A DNA stretch of 64,000 bases from Hansfordia pulvinata (GCA_006538405.1 BJKQ01000003.1:1116001-1180000); one strand, 5' to 3'. Shown: positions 35,657 through 48,707, counted from the first letter of the stretch. Notes: generated by a model from the letters alone, not told the origin. A program made the numbers and translations.

Positions 35657-38168
35657 ATGCAGAAGTCCAAAGCCGGTCCGGCGTCAATGTTCGCGCCCAA
35701 GACTCCGGCGCACCCAGCCGCGGCCGCTTCTCCTTCTGACATGATCCCTTCTTCTTCTCCAGCCTTTGGGACCCCGGCACATACTCTCAAGCCCTTCGCC
35801 CCGCCACCTCCAGCTAACGCGACCATTTTGCCTATTCTACTGCCCCCCGCCACGTTGCGCCCACTGGCTTTTCGCACCTTCACCAAAAAGCACAGTCTTA
35901 CTCTCACCTCCACTGCGCTGCAGGAGCTTGCCACATTCATTGGCCGTCACTGCGGCTCGGGGTGGCGTGAAGAGGGACTGGCCGAGAAGGTCCTCGAGGA
36001 GGCTGCCAAGAGCTGGAAGAACCGCAATGGGGGCGTCATCGTCGACGGGGCAAGCCCTGAACTCAAGGACATCCTCAAAACCCTGGAAGGAAATATGAGT
36101 GGCGGCAGGATCTCCACTGGTCGCGAATTGGGCCGGCAAAACAGCCTGGCTTTCGAGCCCGGCCTTGACTCTGACCTGACCAACACGAGATTGGGTTTGA
36201 GGCCCAATCCTCTTACCCGTGACGACAGCCAGGCCAGCTTTGGTATGTCGGGACTCGGCGTTGAGGAAGATGACCATGATGAGACACTCAATGACCCCCG
36301 CCAGTGGGTCAAGGTCGTCAATGCCTTTGAGCACCCTCGCATGGTTTACAATGTCAACAAGAAACACTTCGAACGGTATGTCCAACTGTGCGCCGTGATA
36401 CCCACAAGACGGAGTATATCACTGACTTTATGAATCATGTAGGGACATGTCGAAACCTTCCTTAATGCCACACGTCTCCCACAAAACCAACCTTTTCAGA
36501 AATCGTTACAACGTCATACATCAAAGGCTCCTTCGAAACGAGTCCTTCCAAAGCTCTTCTGTGGCCAGCACCAAAGGAGCTCCCTCACTCAAAAGATCGT
36601 CATCCTCCGTCCTCACCAGTCAACAAACTCATAAAATCACACCCATTGCCAATCTTCTTGGCAGACATGGAAGCCACCACATGCTACTCGGCTTGCTCTC
36701 GATCCTTCCTACAGGAAATCTATCCATCAACGACCTTACAGGCACAATAGCGCTAGACCTGAAGCAAGCTGTGTCCATACCCCAAGATGCCGCTTGGTTT
36801 ACGCCGGGGATGATAGTCCTGGTAGACGGTGTCTACGAAGAGGAAGAAGAGTCCACGGGTAAGGGTCTCGGTGGCAGCAGTGGCATTGGTGGTTTGATAG
36901 GAGGCCGCTTCCAGGGCTTCTTCATAGGCCAGCCACCGTGTGAGAAGCGCAAGGCCACGCTCGGGGTCAGCGGCCCAGATGGAGGTCCGGATCATACTAT
37001 AGGAGGTGGATTCGGATGGATAGACTTTCTGGGTGTCGGCAGCGAGCGAGCGCAGGGCCCCAAGATGCGCAAACTCGAGCAACGTCTGATTCGCCAGCCA
37101 CAAGTATCTGACCCGGAGGCGCCCCCGAGTCGCAGCCGCATTGTGGCCATCGGCGAGGTTCACCTGGGCAACCCGCGTGCCCTGCAAGCGTTGCGGAAAA
37201 TCCTGACGCTCTACTCGACAGAGCCCGAAGGCAGCTCACCCATGGTCTTCGTCCTGGCAGGCAACTTTACCGAATATGCCGTGATGGCGGGCGGCGGAGC
37301 GAGCGGCGGGAGCGTGGAGTACAAGGAGTGTTTTGACGGCCTTGCTGCCGTCCTCTCTGACTTCCCCACCCTCGTCCAGTCTGCCACGTTTGTGCTCGTA
37401 CCGGGCGACAACGACGGCTGGGCATCTTCGTTTGGCGCCGGCGCTGCAGTCCCTTTGCCCCGGAAGCCGGTCCCCGACATGTTCACATCCCGGGTCCGCC
37501 GTACCTTCAGTGTCGAGAACAGCAGTACCAATGCTCCCAACAGTGGAAATGGATACGGTGGCGAGGTCGTATACACAAGCAACCCCGCGCGTCTGTCGGT
37601 ATTTGGACCAGCACACGAAATCGTGCTGTTCAGAGACGACATTTCGGCGCGCATGCGGCGGACAGCCGTGCGGCTCAAGTCATCCAAAGGGCGCGGGAAG
37701 GAAGGCGACGCGGAAGACGGCGAGGGCCGAGGCGGCGACACGCAGCAAAACCCCTCCCCCACAACGAACGAAGAAGGCGACGTGGAAATGGCGCTGGCGG
37801 ACGGCGCGGATACCATGGAGGTGGACGAGGCACCACCACCCAGGGCGGCTGAGCCCGGCGGAGTCCCGAGCGACGTGCAGTCGGCGCGGCGGCTGGTGAA
37901 GACGGTGCTTGACCAGGGCTACCTGGCACCTTTCCGGAACAGCGTGCGGCCCGTAAACTGGGATTACGGCGGCAGTAGTATGCAGCTGTATCCGCTGCCT
38001 ACGGCAATGGTGCTCATCGACACTACTGCGCCCCCGTTCGCTGTCACCTACGAGGGCTGCCACGTCGTCAACCCGGCCGCCGTTCTTGTTGCTGGTCGCA
38101 GGGGCGTGGCGCGCTGGGTCGAGTACGAACTCGGCGGCACAGGCAAGGTGCGTGAGTGCTACTTCTAG
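35657..38168 (+). CDS. dpb2: DNA polymerase epsilon subunit B
   Basis: Essential accessory subunit of the leading-strand replicase, linking Pol epsilon to the CMG helicase. Exons 35657-36375 and 36443-38168 give 814 residues. The N-terminal helical domain (LRPLAFRTFTKKHSLTLTS) binds GINS in homologues. The OB-fold region contains ITPIANLLGRHG, and the inactive calcineurin-like phosphoesterase domain contains VLAGNFTEY and FVLVPGDNDGW. A low-complexity acidic insert (around residues 680-720) interrupts the phosphoesterase domain, as is common in filamentous fungi. The domain ends with SSMQLYPLPTAMVLID. The start was chosen at the first ATG after the MCB boxes, in the context CACAATG. Confidence 0.95.
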
Positions 38169-39162
38169 ATGGACTGGGGGGGACGTGTGCAAATCGGTCA
38201 ATCGTCAAGGATGACAGAAGAAGAACCGCGGTAGACATCATCTTGCAGAGGTAGGCGGGGAATCAATAATGAATCAAGCGACTTTTGACGAATCTGGGCA
38301 CCTCATCTCCGGGCAATAGCCAAGAAACGTTTGTTGGTCGACATGCAAGAGCGAACTACACGCAACTGCACACACCATGAGTGCAGCCGTTGAATGCAGC
38401 CCAACGTCGAGCCGTGGATGCACAGCATCAACTATACGAGCAGCCAAGATCGAAGAGGGCCAGATGGATTCCGAGCTCTGGCCTATTCTTTCCCCGAGAC
38501 CCCCACTTTGGAGCAGGATCACGAAGCGCAGGGTCGGATCTCACCGCGGGTAGGAGACACGGGGCAAGAGCTCGCGGATGAGGCTCTGCTTCTTATCGGG
38601 GGTGACCAGGCGTGCTGTCGGTGCTGATCTGACAAGAGCGTGAACTTGTTGCCAGATGCATATAGACCGCCTCACTCAGCCAGACACAAAGTGGCGGGCA
38701 TAGCCACAAGCTCACCGAAAACCGACAAAGCGAACGTCTAATGCATTACGTCGCAGCAGGGCAGCAGATTGTCTCCATGCAACAACGGCTGGCAAGGCTA
38801 GAGAACCAACGCAATGTAACCCCGTGAAGCAGTGGGCTTACACATGCGCTTTCGGGGCGTTTGAGGCGAGGAATAGATTGGTCAGAAGTCTCTGGCCTGA
38901 CGATTTCATGCATGACACTAGCAATCCGAAATGTGCCCCTTCACACCATCCCGTGGCAGAGGCGCATCGCAAGGCTCTCGCGAACGCAGGATCGGTGCGT
39001 GCCGTTTCCGGGCTGTGTTTTCCCAGGGGCACGTATAAGAAGTCAGGACTGCAAGCTTCTCGGGGAGCCCGGAGTTCTTCATCTGTGGCATTGCAACTCC
39101 CCGTCAACTGGATAAGTTACCAAATCTTTTCGGACCCGGAAGGTTTTCACTCAACCTTGATG
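38169..39162. other. intergenic, DPB2 to Helo-like gene
   Basis: Almost 1 kb with no supportable gene. The frame of the next gene is open further upstream, but it has no protein-like features before the start MADPVSAAL. Confidence 0.45.
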
Positions 39163-40682
39163 ATGGCTGACCCGGTCTCTGCCGCCCTCGCAGGTCTTGG
39201 CTCCGCAGCCGCGATCATGCAAATCCTGGGAGCTTCTATCAGCCTTACAAAGAAGGCTTGGGAGTGCTTTGGGAGTGTCCAAGAAGCGCCTCAAGAGGCC
39301 CGGTTATTTCTCCATGAGACCAGCGCGTTCCATGCAGCCGCCAGCATTTTCCACGACCTCGCTCAAGAAACCCCCATGACCTTTCGAGTAGGGATAGGAG
39401 GACGAGAAAGAAATTGGTCAAATACGTGGCCAAGATCTGTCGTTCAGCCCTGAGAGGCTCCGAGGAACTCATGAAGCGTATCGCGAAGCTCAATTGGGAC
39501 AAGAGCTTGCCCTGGGACAGGCTTAAGTCGAAGATCCAATGGATCTTTCAGCAGAACAGAGTGAAGGCTCTGCGGCTGAGACATGAAAGAGCGACAAACT
39601 ACATCACGACCTTTTTTCTGGCATTCATGTTGCAAAATTGGAAGCTGCGTGGAGGGCAAGATGAAAATAAATTGTAGGTTAATGCTCACTGAGGCGTTGT
39701 TTTCGGATAGGTCAGGGACAACTGACACGGACAGCAATGCCCTGCAGGAGCAGATCCTGAACCAAGGACGAGTAATGGAGAGTTTGAAGCAGCAAATGAG
39801 CGAGTTGAGGAAAGACGTGAGAGGCGATGATAGCTCGGTTAGCGACATCGAATGTTTTGAACGGGGGAGAGGCAAGCAGAGAAAATCGTCAACGCAATCC
39901 AGCACGAAGAGAGTGTCAGAGCCCAACAGCGAGATGAAACAGAACGGTCCGAGAGAAGGACGACCATGAACATGCAACGACGGGAAGCACAAGGTACGGA
40001 GTTCACTTTCTTGAATGTATAGGAGATACTGATATATGCCCCTCATCAAGATCAGTACGATGACGAAGAACACCACGCAGACTCAGCGGGCCACAGCAAT
40101 GACTGGAGAGATACAGGGTATGTTACAATTGGCCATGGTCAACACGAGCATAGGCCATCAAGGATTGCGGTACACGATCGACGCCAGCGACACGAGAGAG
40201 CGAGTGGGAATCCAATGAGTCGAATGCAGACAAGAAAAATGGCACGGCATAGCGAAAGGTCTCGCCCGAGGCGTTTCTTCCCTGAGGATGGACAGGACTC
40301 GACCCGGAGCTCACGAGACTCGAGGCGCCGAAGTCCAGAAAGACCAGAAGCTACAGGAATCACGGTCCCGGAGTCGATAGGTTCGTCTACCAGCAGCACC
40401 ACGGAAGACGCTAGCTGGTCCTCGCGTGTCGAAGACGAGGTCCATAAGCGGACACGACCGCGGGCAAGGTCTCGCGGTCGTCATCCACCGCGGGAAAGCC
40501 AGGGCGATGCGGGGCAACACGTACGCGCAAGAGAAGCAGATCCAGCCTCGGAGGCGGAGGACACGGGGAGGGCTGCAGACTCCGAGGCCGAGAGCCCGGC
40601 GCGCCCCGGCATGTTTGCTCGGCTGCCCCCTTATGACGATACCAGTAAGAAGCGGCCAAAGATCAGACGTTCAGAGTCGTGA
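39163..40682 (+). CDS. stand-alone Helo-like N-terminal domain protein with charged RS-rich tail
   Basis: Starts MADPVSAALAGLGSAAAIMQ, the hydrophobic N-terminus of the fungal Helo-like/STAND N-terminal domain, followed by an amphipathic helical region (KKLVKYVAKICRSALRG, WDRLKSKIQWIFQQNRVKAL). Exons about 39163-39673, 39711-39993 and 40051-40682. The first intron, as drawn, is only 37 nt; a donor at 39629 is an alternative in the same phase. Two frame breaks lie at a C5 run (39371-39375) and a G5 run (39863-39867). With one base added to each, the exons total exactly 476 codons. The C-terminal half is a coiled coil (VRAQQRDETERSERR) and then an Arg/Ser/Glu-rich disordered tail ending in a basic cluster, KKRPKIRRSES. 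No NACHT or NB-ARC domain follows. Confidence 0.7.
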
Positions 40683-41757
40683 GGAGGGTGCCGCTCGATC
40701 GCTACGTGGAAGAACGGGCAGTCCTCGAGACTGACTAGACCAGAGGACATGGGACAAGGAACACGATTCAACACACTGGGTTAACAGTATTATCATGGAA
40801 CCGTGACGTTTATGATGATGGGAATTCGCTGATGCATCAGGAGTATGCTGTATCTACTCGTATCGTGGGCCAAGGGTCGCATCGTACCTATTCTCACCGG
40901 ATTTCATACCTACATCTCCGTAGATATTCCACGAGCCAGGTGGACACACGCACCCACGTACCAAGAAAGTGCGATTACGAGTGAGGGGTTGCAATCTTAT
41001 TACTCCGGAGTATGGATGGGAGAGGAAATAAATCTTGGCAGGCACGGCGCAGCGTCATTGGCCAGGCGACAGGCGAGCATGGGCCCCTGTGCACGCAGAT
41101 CTCGAGGCAGGGCCGCACCCGTGGCTGCCCTGGCGTGCCTGGGCTACCGGAGTCAGGCGGATCTAGCCAAGAATAGACAAGCGCAAACAATCGAGGAGCG
41201 GACAGTGGACAGTGGTAGGCACGCGTATCTCGACGCTGGACTCGAGCCCGTCTGCAGCGTATGGGTACCTCGCTGGTGGAGAAAAACCATGCAACGAGCA
41301 AGTATCTCGAACCAGAAAGAAGCCTCGAGGTACTCACATCGTCAGGTGCGAGCCCGTGTAAACAAAGGACCTATTGACCTCCCACCTCTCAAGAGGTACG
41401 AGTAGTCGTAGTCGTACGCGTAGGTACCGACGAAGCAGCGCCAAGAGACCAGACGGGGGTTGTGCAGGTCAACATTGCCGTTGTCAACACCCGCCCGGCC
41501 CGGCCTCGTTGCCCGGAGAATAACAAAGTAACCAGCTTTTGTTGGGTGGTGGATCGTGCTCGCACAGAAGTGGCCTGCCGCCTCCTTAGACCTGTCCGCT
41601 TCTCGCCGGCACCGACTTTTCTGGAATCTATCCCTCCCCGTCCACTTTGCTCCTCATCGCAAGCCACGCCTACAGAGGCCTCAATTGTCCACGGCTTGGT
41701 CACAAAGATCGCGTCCTTGCCCCATTCGCAGTCCGCCGCCCTTCTGGTTCCCTCATC
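40683..41757. other. intergenic, Helo-like gene to ERG4
   Basis: About 1.1 kb with several TACTCGTA/GTACGAGTA motifs (40850, 41390-41430) and the ERG4 promoter. No supportable gene. Confidence 0.45.
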
Positions 41758-43631
41758 ATGTCGTCCCGCTATTCGCTTCGCGCCACTCCCAGGTATGCCT
41801 CCGCGACTCTGCCTCACATCCAGCCCGGCTCTTTGCGCGTGTTCGCGTTGCGCGCCGGCGCTCCCGATCTTGCTCGCTGACACCAATTGCTCTCTCCTCG
41901 CAGAAAGAAGGAGCTGTACGATGGCATGGTAGAGACCCCCGGCCGCCGCTCCACGCGTCGCAAGTCCCAGTTCCCTCAACTCGAGGGTGCTTCTGACGAT
42001 GGCGACTCGAGCTCTGCTGCCGAGGCGCCTGCGAAAACAAAGTCCACTCGCCGCCGGGGACTGCCCAAGTTTACGGACAACGCCAGCGAGGTAGACGCCA
42101 CTTCCGAGGCCGAATCGGCCAGCCCCACGACCAGCGAGAACATGGGCGATGAGGTTGATGCCAAGGACACCAAGCACTCCAAGGCCGCCGAGCCCAATGG
42201 CAAGATGGTTGACGGCTGGAGGCAAGGCTTGGACAGCAAGATCGACTACTCGGGAGAGTTTGAGTTTGGTGGCAGCTTCGGCGCCCTGGCTCTCATGATG
42301 GGATTCCCGGCCCTCATGTACTACATGTGGATTGGCACGACCTACTACAACGGCAAGTTGCCTCTGCCCGCCGAGGGCCAGTCCGTGTCCGACTTCCTCG
42401 GGCACATGGGCCACCTCATCTACACTGGCGCATACCCCACCCTGCGCGCCTGGAAGATCTACTGGGTCTACTACATCTTCGAGGCCGTCTGTTACTGCAC
42501 CTTGCCCGGCGTCTGGGGCTCCGGCAAGCCCCTGCCCTTTGAGAACGGGAAGCAGCTCAGGTACTTTTGCAACGCCTACGTCAGCTTCTACTTCACCATC
42601 GTCGTCATGGCGGGTCTGCACTTCACCGGCTGGTTCCCCATCTACACGTTCCTCGACGAGTTTGGCCCGATCATGTCCGTTGCCATCCTCTCTGGTTTCC
42701 TGTGCAGCTTTGTCGCCTACTTCTCCGCTCTGGCCCGTGGCGCGCAGCACCGCATGACTGGCTACCCCATCTACGACTTCTTCATGGGTGCCGAGCTCAA
42801 CCCCCGCTTGTTCGGCATCCTTGACTTCAAGATGTTCTACGAGGTCCGCATCCCATGGTACATCCTCTTCGGCCTGAGTGCCGCTGCCGCTGCGCGCCAG
42901 TACGAAAACTACGGGTTCGTCTCGGGCGAGGTCCTGTTCTTGGTCATGGCCCATTACCTCTACGCCAACGCTTGCTCCAAGGGCGAGCAGCTCATCATCA
43001 CCACCTGGGACATGTACTACGAGAAGTGGGGTTTCATGCTGATTTTCTGGAACATGGCCGGTGTGCCCCTCTCCTACTGCCACTGCACTCTGTACCTCGC
43101 CAACCACCACCCTGCCGACTACGCCTGGAACAAGATCCCCCTGGTTCTGCTGTTCCTCTCCTACATTGGCGTGTACATTGTCTGGGATCAGTGCAACGGC
43201 CAGAAGAACGCGTTCCGTGCCCGCGAGCGCGGCACCATGGAGAAGAGAAACACCTTCCCGGCCCTCCCCTGGATCTACATCGACAACCCCAAGGCCCTCG
43301 ACACCCCCACGGGCGACCGCCTCCTGATTGACGGCTGGTACGGCTACGCTCGCAAGCTGCACTACACGTGCGATGTCTTCTTCGCGCTCAGCTGGGGGCT
43401 GATCACGGGCTTTGACAGCCCCTTCCCGTGGTTCTACCCCGTCTTCTTCGTGTGCATGATTGCCCACCGCGCCAACAGAGACATTCAGAGGTGTCGCGCC
43501 AAGTATGGCGATGCCTGGAAGGAGTATGAGAGACGGGTGCCCTACCTGTTCATTCCCGTGAGTCCACAGAGCCCTGATCATGATTCTATGGTGTGCCGCC
43601 GGCTAACTATTCTTATCAGTACGTCTTCTAA
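41758..43631 (+). CDS. erg4: delta(24(24(1)))-sterol reductase, last step of ergosterol synthesis
   Basis: ER membrane enzyme that reduces the C-24(28) double bond with NADPH to give ergosterol. Exons 41758-41792, 41904-43557 and 43620-43631 give 566 residues. The last exon codes only YVF and the stop. An N-terminal extension of about 115 residues, rich in Lys, Arg, Ser and Glu, precedes the membrane core. Family signatures: [76 protein letters not shown] and [20 protein letters not shown], then [14 protein letters not shown] [15 protein letters not shown]. The core fits fungal Erg4 rather than Erg24. Eight or nine hydrophobic spans are visible. Confidence 0.96.
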
Positions 43632-44710
43632 GCGCAACCGATCGACAGGCGACGATCCAAGCGACCAAGCGCGACCCCTGAGCCAGAATTGGATCAGAGG
43701 GAGGACGCGACGGAATACGCAGACCTCAGTGACAGTGGGCCTGGGTGTCGGCATTGTACAGACCCACCTCTTTGAATAAGATTGCGACTTCGCAGTCTTT
43801 TGTGTGTACATACTATTGAGCATACCTACCTTCTTTAATAGCAGTACTTGCCGCAGTGAAAGGACCGCAAATCATCCTGAAGTAGTTATTTCCACGGCCC
43901 AGATGGCCTGCGGCCTCGCGGTTGGTCACCAGCTCTCGATGTTGATGCCGTTTTTCTAGACGCTGAGCCAGCGGGATCAATGATTGGCCGGCGATTAGCG
44001 CCCGTCAAAGCACGAGCCCACCACCCCTGGTATCAGGTTGTGCAACTGCATTGTCTTTGCTTCGTCTTCAAGCCTGAGCTCTGCCGAACATGTGGTTTGC
44101 ATCCAAGGCCCATGCGCCCGCACTCGCTTGGATTTGATGCGGCGATACACGGTACCTGACTGCTCGCTCACTTTCGGAGGCACATGGCGACCTGTGCGGC
44201 ACTCTGTTCACCTGCGCCCAGGTTTGCGTACGAGTGCTCGTACGCGTCAATCATGCAGCGGTCCACTGTTCCCGCGCAGGAGGCCGCTGTTGGCCACTCC
44301 TGTCGCTCCACAAAGGATAGGCCCACGAATTAAGGCGCACGCAGCCAGCGAAACAGAGGGACAATGGCGGCTTTGTCGGGTATGAGCTGATAATAGCAAA
44401 CGTCACTTTCGCCCCCGAATTCGTAGCTGCGACACGTACCCTTTTCGCCTCCCTCAGAGTATATGAAGAGAGAGAGAGATCTGGCCAAGACCTGCTGTCA
44501 CTTTTCTTGGCTCGCCATCCGTTCTTGGCTTCACTGGCAAACCTTCCGAACCCGGCTTTGAGCCTCTGGCTTCCCACCTCTCTCTAACCCGACAGCCGCC
44601 AACGTCACGGCACACGGCCACATCCGTCGACTCGGCTATCCGCCACAGCCACTCTCTCTTCCCCGGCGTACCTGGCGTACCCGTTGCCAAGAAGAAAAAA
44701 AGACGACACA
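43632..44710. other. intergenic, ERG4 to first small secreted peptide
   Basis: No supportable gene. It contains the inverted repeat at 44226 and, near 44459, AGTATATGA, a possible TATA box about 250 bp before the peptide ORF. Confidence 0.45.
44226..44245. repeat. 9-bp inverted repeat GCGTACGAG, 2-nt spacer
   Basis: GCGTACGAG, TG, CTCGTACGC: perfect arms. It contains the TACGAG/CTCGTA words that recur in non-coding parts of the window. Confidence 0.8.
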
Positions 44711-44854
44711 ATGCAGTTCAACATTGTATTCCTCGCCATGGCTGCGCTGGCCGCAACCCCGTCGATGGCTGCGCCGGTCAGGGAGCATGCCTTTGGCAGT
44801 TCGAACTCCAGCCCGGCCGACATGATCGAAGGGATTTCTGAATCGGGCGAATAG
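44711..44854 (+). CDS. candidate small secreted peptide, 47 residues
   Basis: An ATG in good context (CACAATG) opens 47 codons. MQFNIVFLAMAALAATPSMA is a clear signal-peptide-like sequence with an Ala-x-Ala type end, followed by an acidic mature part of about 27 residues ending ISESGE. It has no Cys and no known motif. The layout (pyrimidine- and CA-rich leader, signal ending SMAAP) resembles the candidate at 50341. It could be a secreted peptide, a small effector-like protein, or the first exon of a longer gene. Too short to call firmly. Confidence 0.45.
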   Translation: MQFNIVFLAMAALAATPSMAAPVREHAFGSSNSSPADMIEGISESGE

Positions 44855-46576
44855 TTGCCTCGACCAGCTTCACGATTCCTTATAATGCTCGGCCCGCCCG
44901 GTCCCCTTTTTCGCCCCTCTCGTCCCTCTCGTCCCTCTGCCACACTTCGACTGTATCAAAGATATCGAGGGCATGCGGCACCGCGATAGTCCCAGGCCTC
45001 TGCGATTGCGGGCTGTCGAGCTGGTGTGTTTGGTCTTTCTCGCAACAACACCCTTTAATCGACCCGGACTCTCTTCTCTCTTTCTCCCTCTGGTTCCTTT
45101 CCAGCGCACTCCGCCATCAGACCGGCCGCTGCGGTCGCTGGTCTATCCGACTGGTCGTGACCAAGCCCCCGCGGCGGACCATGTTCTTTCCCTTTTCCTT
45201 TTCCTCTCGCTCTAATGGGTAGCATTTAGTTGCGGTCGGCAACGCTGCATAACTGCTTTGCAGTGGTCGAACGATGCGGAAGCAGACAATGGGTTTCCTC
45301 GGGCAGGTCCCTCAGTCGGGTCGACACTTTGGCCATCTCCTCGTCTTACAGCCTGTCAGGCTACTGATGATGAAAATGCCGGGCTTCTTTTTCTTTTTTC
45401 TTTTTATTTTTGACTACCCATGTTCAAGACCAGGGCGCTTTCGCATTTCTTGCCAAACGGATTGGTCAGATACCTCAAAAAGTGTACTTTAGATAATTCG
45501 AGTCTCTACATTGCATACCACCTACCTACCTACGTACCTCTTAGCCTCAGAGTCGCACCGATTCGCCAATAACGGAACCTGTCCACCGATGAGCAGATCC
45601 CTGACCGCCGGGCTGCCTCCGGTGCTCTCACGGAGCTCGCTTATTCACGTAGAATCCACGGTCCTGCTTCGCGACCCCGAGCCTGCGGGATCCTGCTGCC
45701 GCTGCCGCTGTTGGCCCCTGGTGTCTGCTACCCGCCGCTACGAGCCGCGTCATGGTCCAGAGCTGCCGAGACCTGTTCAGAATTTCCCCCGGCGCTGGCC
45801 TGATACGCGCCTCGGCGGCCACCAGGACGCATCCGCCGGGGGGGGAAGGTCTTGCAAGAATTTTCGGCTCACTTGAAAGTCCGGCGGGCATATACTACCT
45901 CACATGCGCCTAGGTAGGCAGTTAAGGGGGAGGTGGTAGGCGTTCGGAGATATAGGTAGCTCGTCAGAGGATACGGGACGCGACTCCGGATCCCGCCACC
46001 ATTGTTCGGGGCTTTCTCAAGCTGCGACACGCCGCCCTGTTCCGGGGGCTTTTCTTCCTCTCAACTGCCGGCCATTGGAACAGGCCCGCCTCGCAGACTG
46101 CCGGCGCACGATGAACCGGGGCCCAGGGGCGCCCACGTCCCGCGGCTCTCGTACTACGCCGCCCCCCCCCGCGGAAGCGAACGATCTGATAGGCCATGAT
46201 GGGTATGCAGGTCCGAGGTGGTAGTTCCGCATCATCCAGCTCGAGCTTTTATGTCATGATTACCTCGAGTGTCCGTTACGCGGGGCCGGCGCGCACCCGA
46301 TTCCCTTCGGCCGATAGCGCATCACCAGGCAATCAACGCTCCTGGGAAGACTACCTAAGCAAGAACAGCAAAAGGTAAGATGCCCCCCCTTTGGGAGGAA
46401 GTGCGACCTGAAAAGGGTAGTTTGAGGCCGCGGTGAGCGTCGGTTCCGCAGGCTCTGGGCCCATTGGGCCGGGATGTTGGGAATCCTGCAGGCTCTGGCA
46501 TGGCGGCTCGATGCTACCTACGAGTACACCAGACCATGTGCTGCTACTCGGGTACCTCTGCTAGGTTATCGTCGCG

Positions 46577-46597
46577 GCTGCTGCTGCTGCTGCTGCT
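46577..46597. repeat. CTG microsatellite
   Basis: About six CTG units in the gene-free region. Confidence 0.8.
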
Positions 46598-46830
46598 TTT
46601 GCTGCCGCCCGACGACAATGGTTGGGTGGGGACGGCGGAACCGGATCGCCAAGTTTTCGCCATCCTCCGCGCGCCAACGCGATCCTTTGGCCAGACCCGA
46701 CCCTCACTTCCCACGGCGCCACGCTGCCCTCGAGAGTAAGATGACGATGAGAGAGGGCTACGATATGAGCACTCACACGGACGAGGACCGCTCGACCTGC
46801 CGAGGGCTCTGCCTGATCGATGCTGATGGT

Positions 46831-46833
<3 letters not shown>

Positions 46834-46861
<28 letters not shown>
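46834..46861. repeat. CTG microsatellite, about nine units
   Basis: 28 bases of uninterrupted TGC/CTG, 240 bp from the other CTG array. Confidence 0.85.
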
Positions 46862-46863
<2 letters not shown>

Positions 46864-48707
46864 GCCGCGTCGGAAATTCGACGTTGATGGAGGGGCGCTT
46901 CATCAATCTATCACTGCTATTTTTGCCCCTGGCGCGGCTGTCAGCAACTCCCCACTCTCCAATCTCTGTGGGGACTGACTTACCTCACCCTTACTTGCCT
47001 GCCTTAGGCCGCTGATGCCTTGCATCTCTCCAACTCGACTGGACCCCCGAGGTGCCCTGGTTGAGTTTGCTGAAAGTGGTTCTTGAACTTGCTGTGCACA
47101 ACAATAGGGACGCACGGATCTCACTTAAAAAAGCAGCAGTGATGAGTACTTACCTAAGGTACCTGCGACACGTGTCAGGCCTACTACCACGGATACGACT
47201 GGAGTACCATCCTAGCACTCTGGCTCGTGTCTATCAGGCCTCGTGGTCATCAGGCTGGCAGAAATCCGTACCTGGAATAGACAACGGGTCACTCCCACCC
47301 GGCCGTATTGGAGCAGCCGGTGCTGCTTGCTTGCCTGCCTGCTTGCCTGATATGCTGAGTGTGCATAGACCCACGAGAGCCAACTGACAGATACTCGTAC
47401 GCAGCCGAGGCCCTTGCCCGCCCCTGCAGTATCATCCGCTTCCCCGCTCGCTTCGTGGCACTCTTCCGTATCTGATCTGATGCCCCCGCCAGCTGCCAGC
47501 TTGCCGGGCGTGCTACGCCAAAACCCTGCTTCAGCTCGTTTCGACTAACAGTAATCCGGAGGAACTCTCAGTCTTTGCAGAGCTACCCAGCCGCAAGGGC
47601 GGACTCTGGACCTGCACTGCAAGTGTGCGTGGCAGTCAGTTGTGACGAGACGGCACGAAAGCATCGGGTTTCATTCGCTTGGCTGACATCGACGGGGGCG
47701 GCGGCCCCGGGAGTTCCTCTTGCGGGGTCTTCCTCAAAGTCTCTCTCGCGACCGAGCCGGATGAGGCTCATCGACTTCGGCAATCCACGGGGAATTCCAC
47801 GAGGGCCGGGGATCCGCAAGGCAGCACAACATGGGACAGAGCAAGTAATTTTAACAATCGCAAATGCCGAGCAGGGTGTACTTTGGGGATGGACGCCTGC
47901 CGCTTTGGAAAGTTGGGAATATTCCCGTTTCGTCTCGTCCGGCTCTGGAAGACGGGAATGGGACTTGCAACCTGGTCAGGTCAGCGAACGAACCCACGAT
48001 GCACGCCGATAAGGATACCTGCCTGGTGCGCTGGGGGCTGAAAATAACAATGTGCAAGCGGAGCCCGTCGCGGGGTGCGAGTACGAGTACCTACCAGACG
48101 AGCAGACTGCCTTCTTCTGTTACCTTACGTACGTACTTACCTACTCCGTACGAGGACCACGAGAACTGATGAGGGCGCAAGTGCGCAATCCTTTCCCAGC
48201 CTCTCTGCACCGCGCCAGGATCGCCGCCGTCAAGACCCCGACTTGGCCTAGACCCCGGAGTCGACATCCTACGCGGTCTGGCCTGCAGCCTGATACCGCG
48301 GTGTCACTGCCTCGTGCCCGCGGCGGGGGCACATCGGGGGCACGCGTCTGCGAGTACTCGTACCCACGAACTGCGGGCCCGGGCGACGGACGAGCTGGCG
48401 GGGGTTTCGTTAGATTAGATTGGTCCCGGAATAGCCTCATCCTTACCTGCCACGCCTGCAAGCCACTTAAGCGCGGCTGCGCTATGCCCCCTTTGGCCCT
48501 GAACCTAAGGTTTGGCCCCCAAACGAGTGACAGCCGACCACGCTGCACATGTAGGTACTCGTAGGTGGGATTATTACTCCGTGCCGCACCCTGTCTTACG
48601 GGCGAGACGGGCACGAGTACCTAAGGTAACAATGGACGCCTCGCGGAGCACAGCGGGGGGTGATAGTTCCCGAGATACGCCGAGGGTTGCAAGCGACAAT
48701 AGTTGTA

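Noticed and set aside
41389..43581. 730-residue frame on the minus strand
   Set aside because: It is the antisense shadow of ERG4, with composition typical of reverse-complemented biased codons and no domain.
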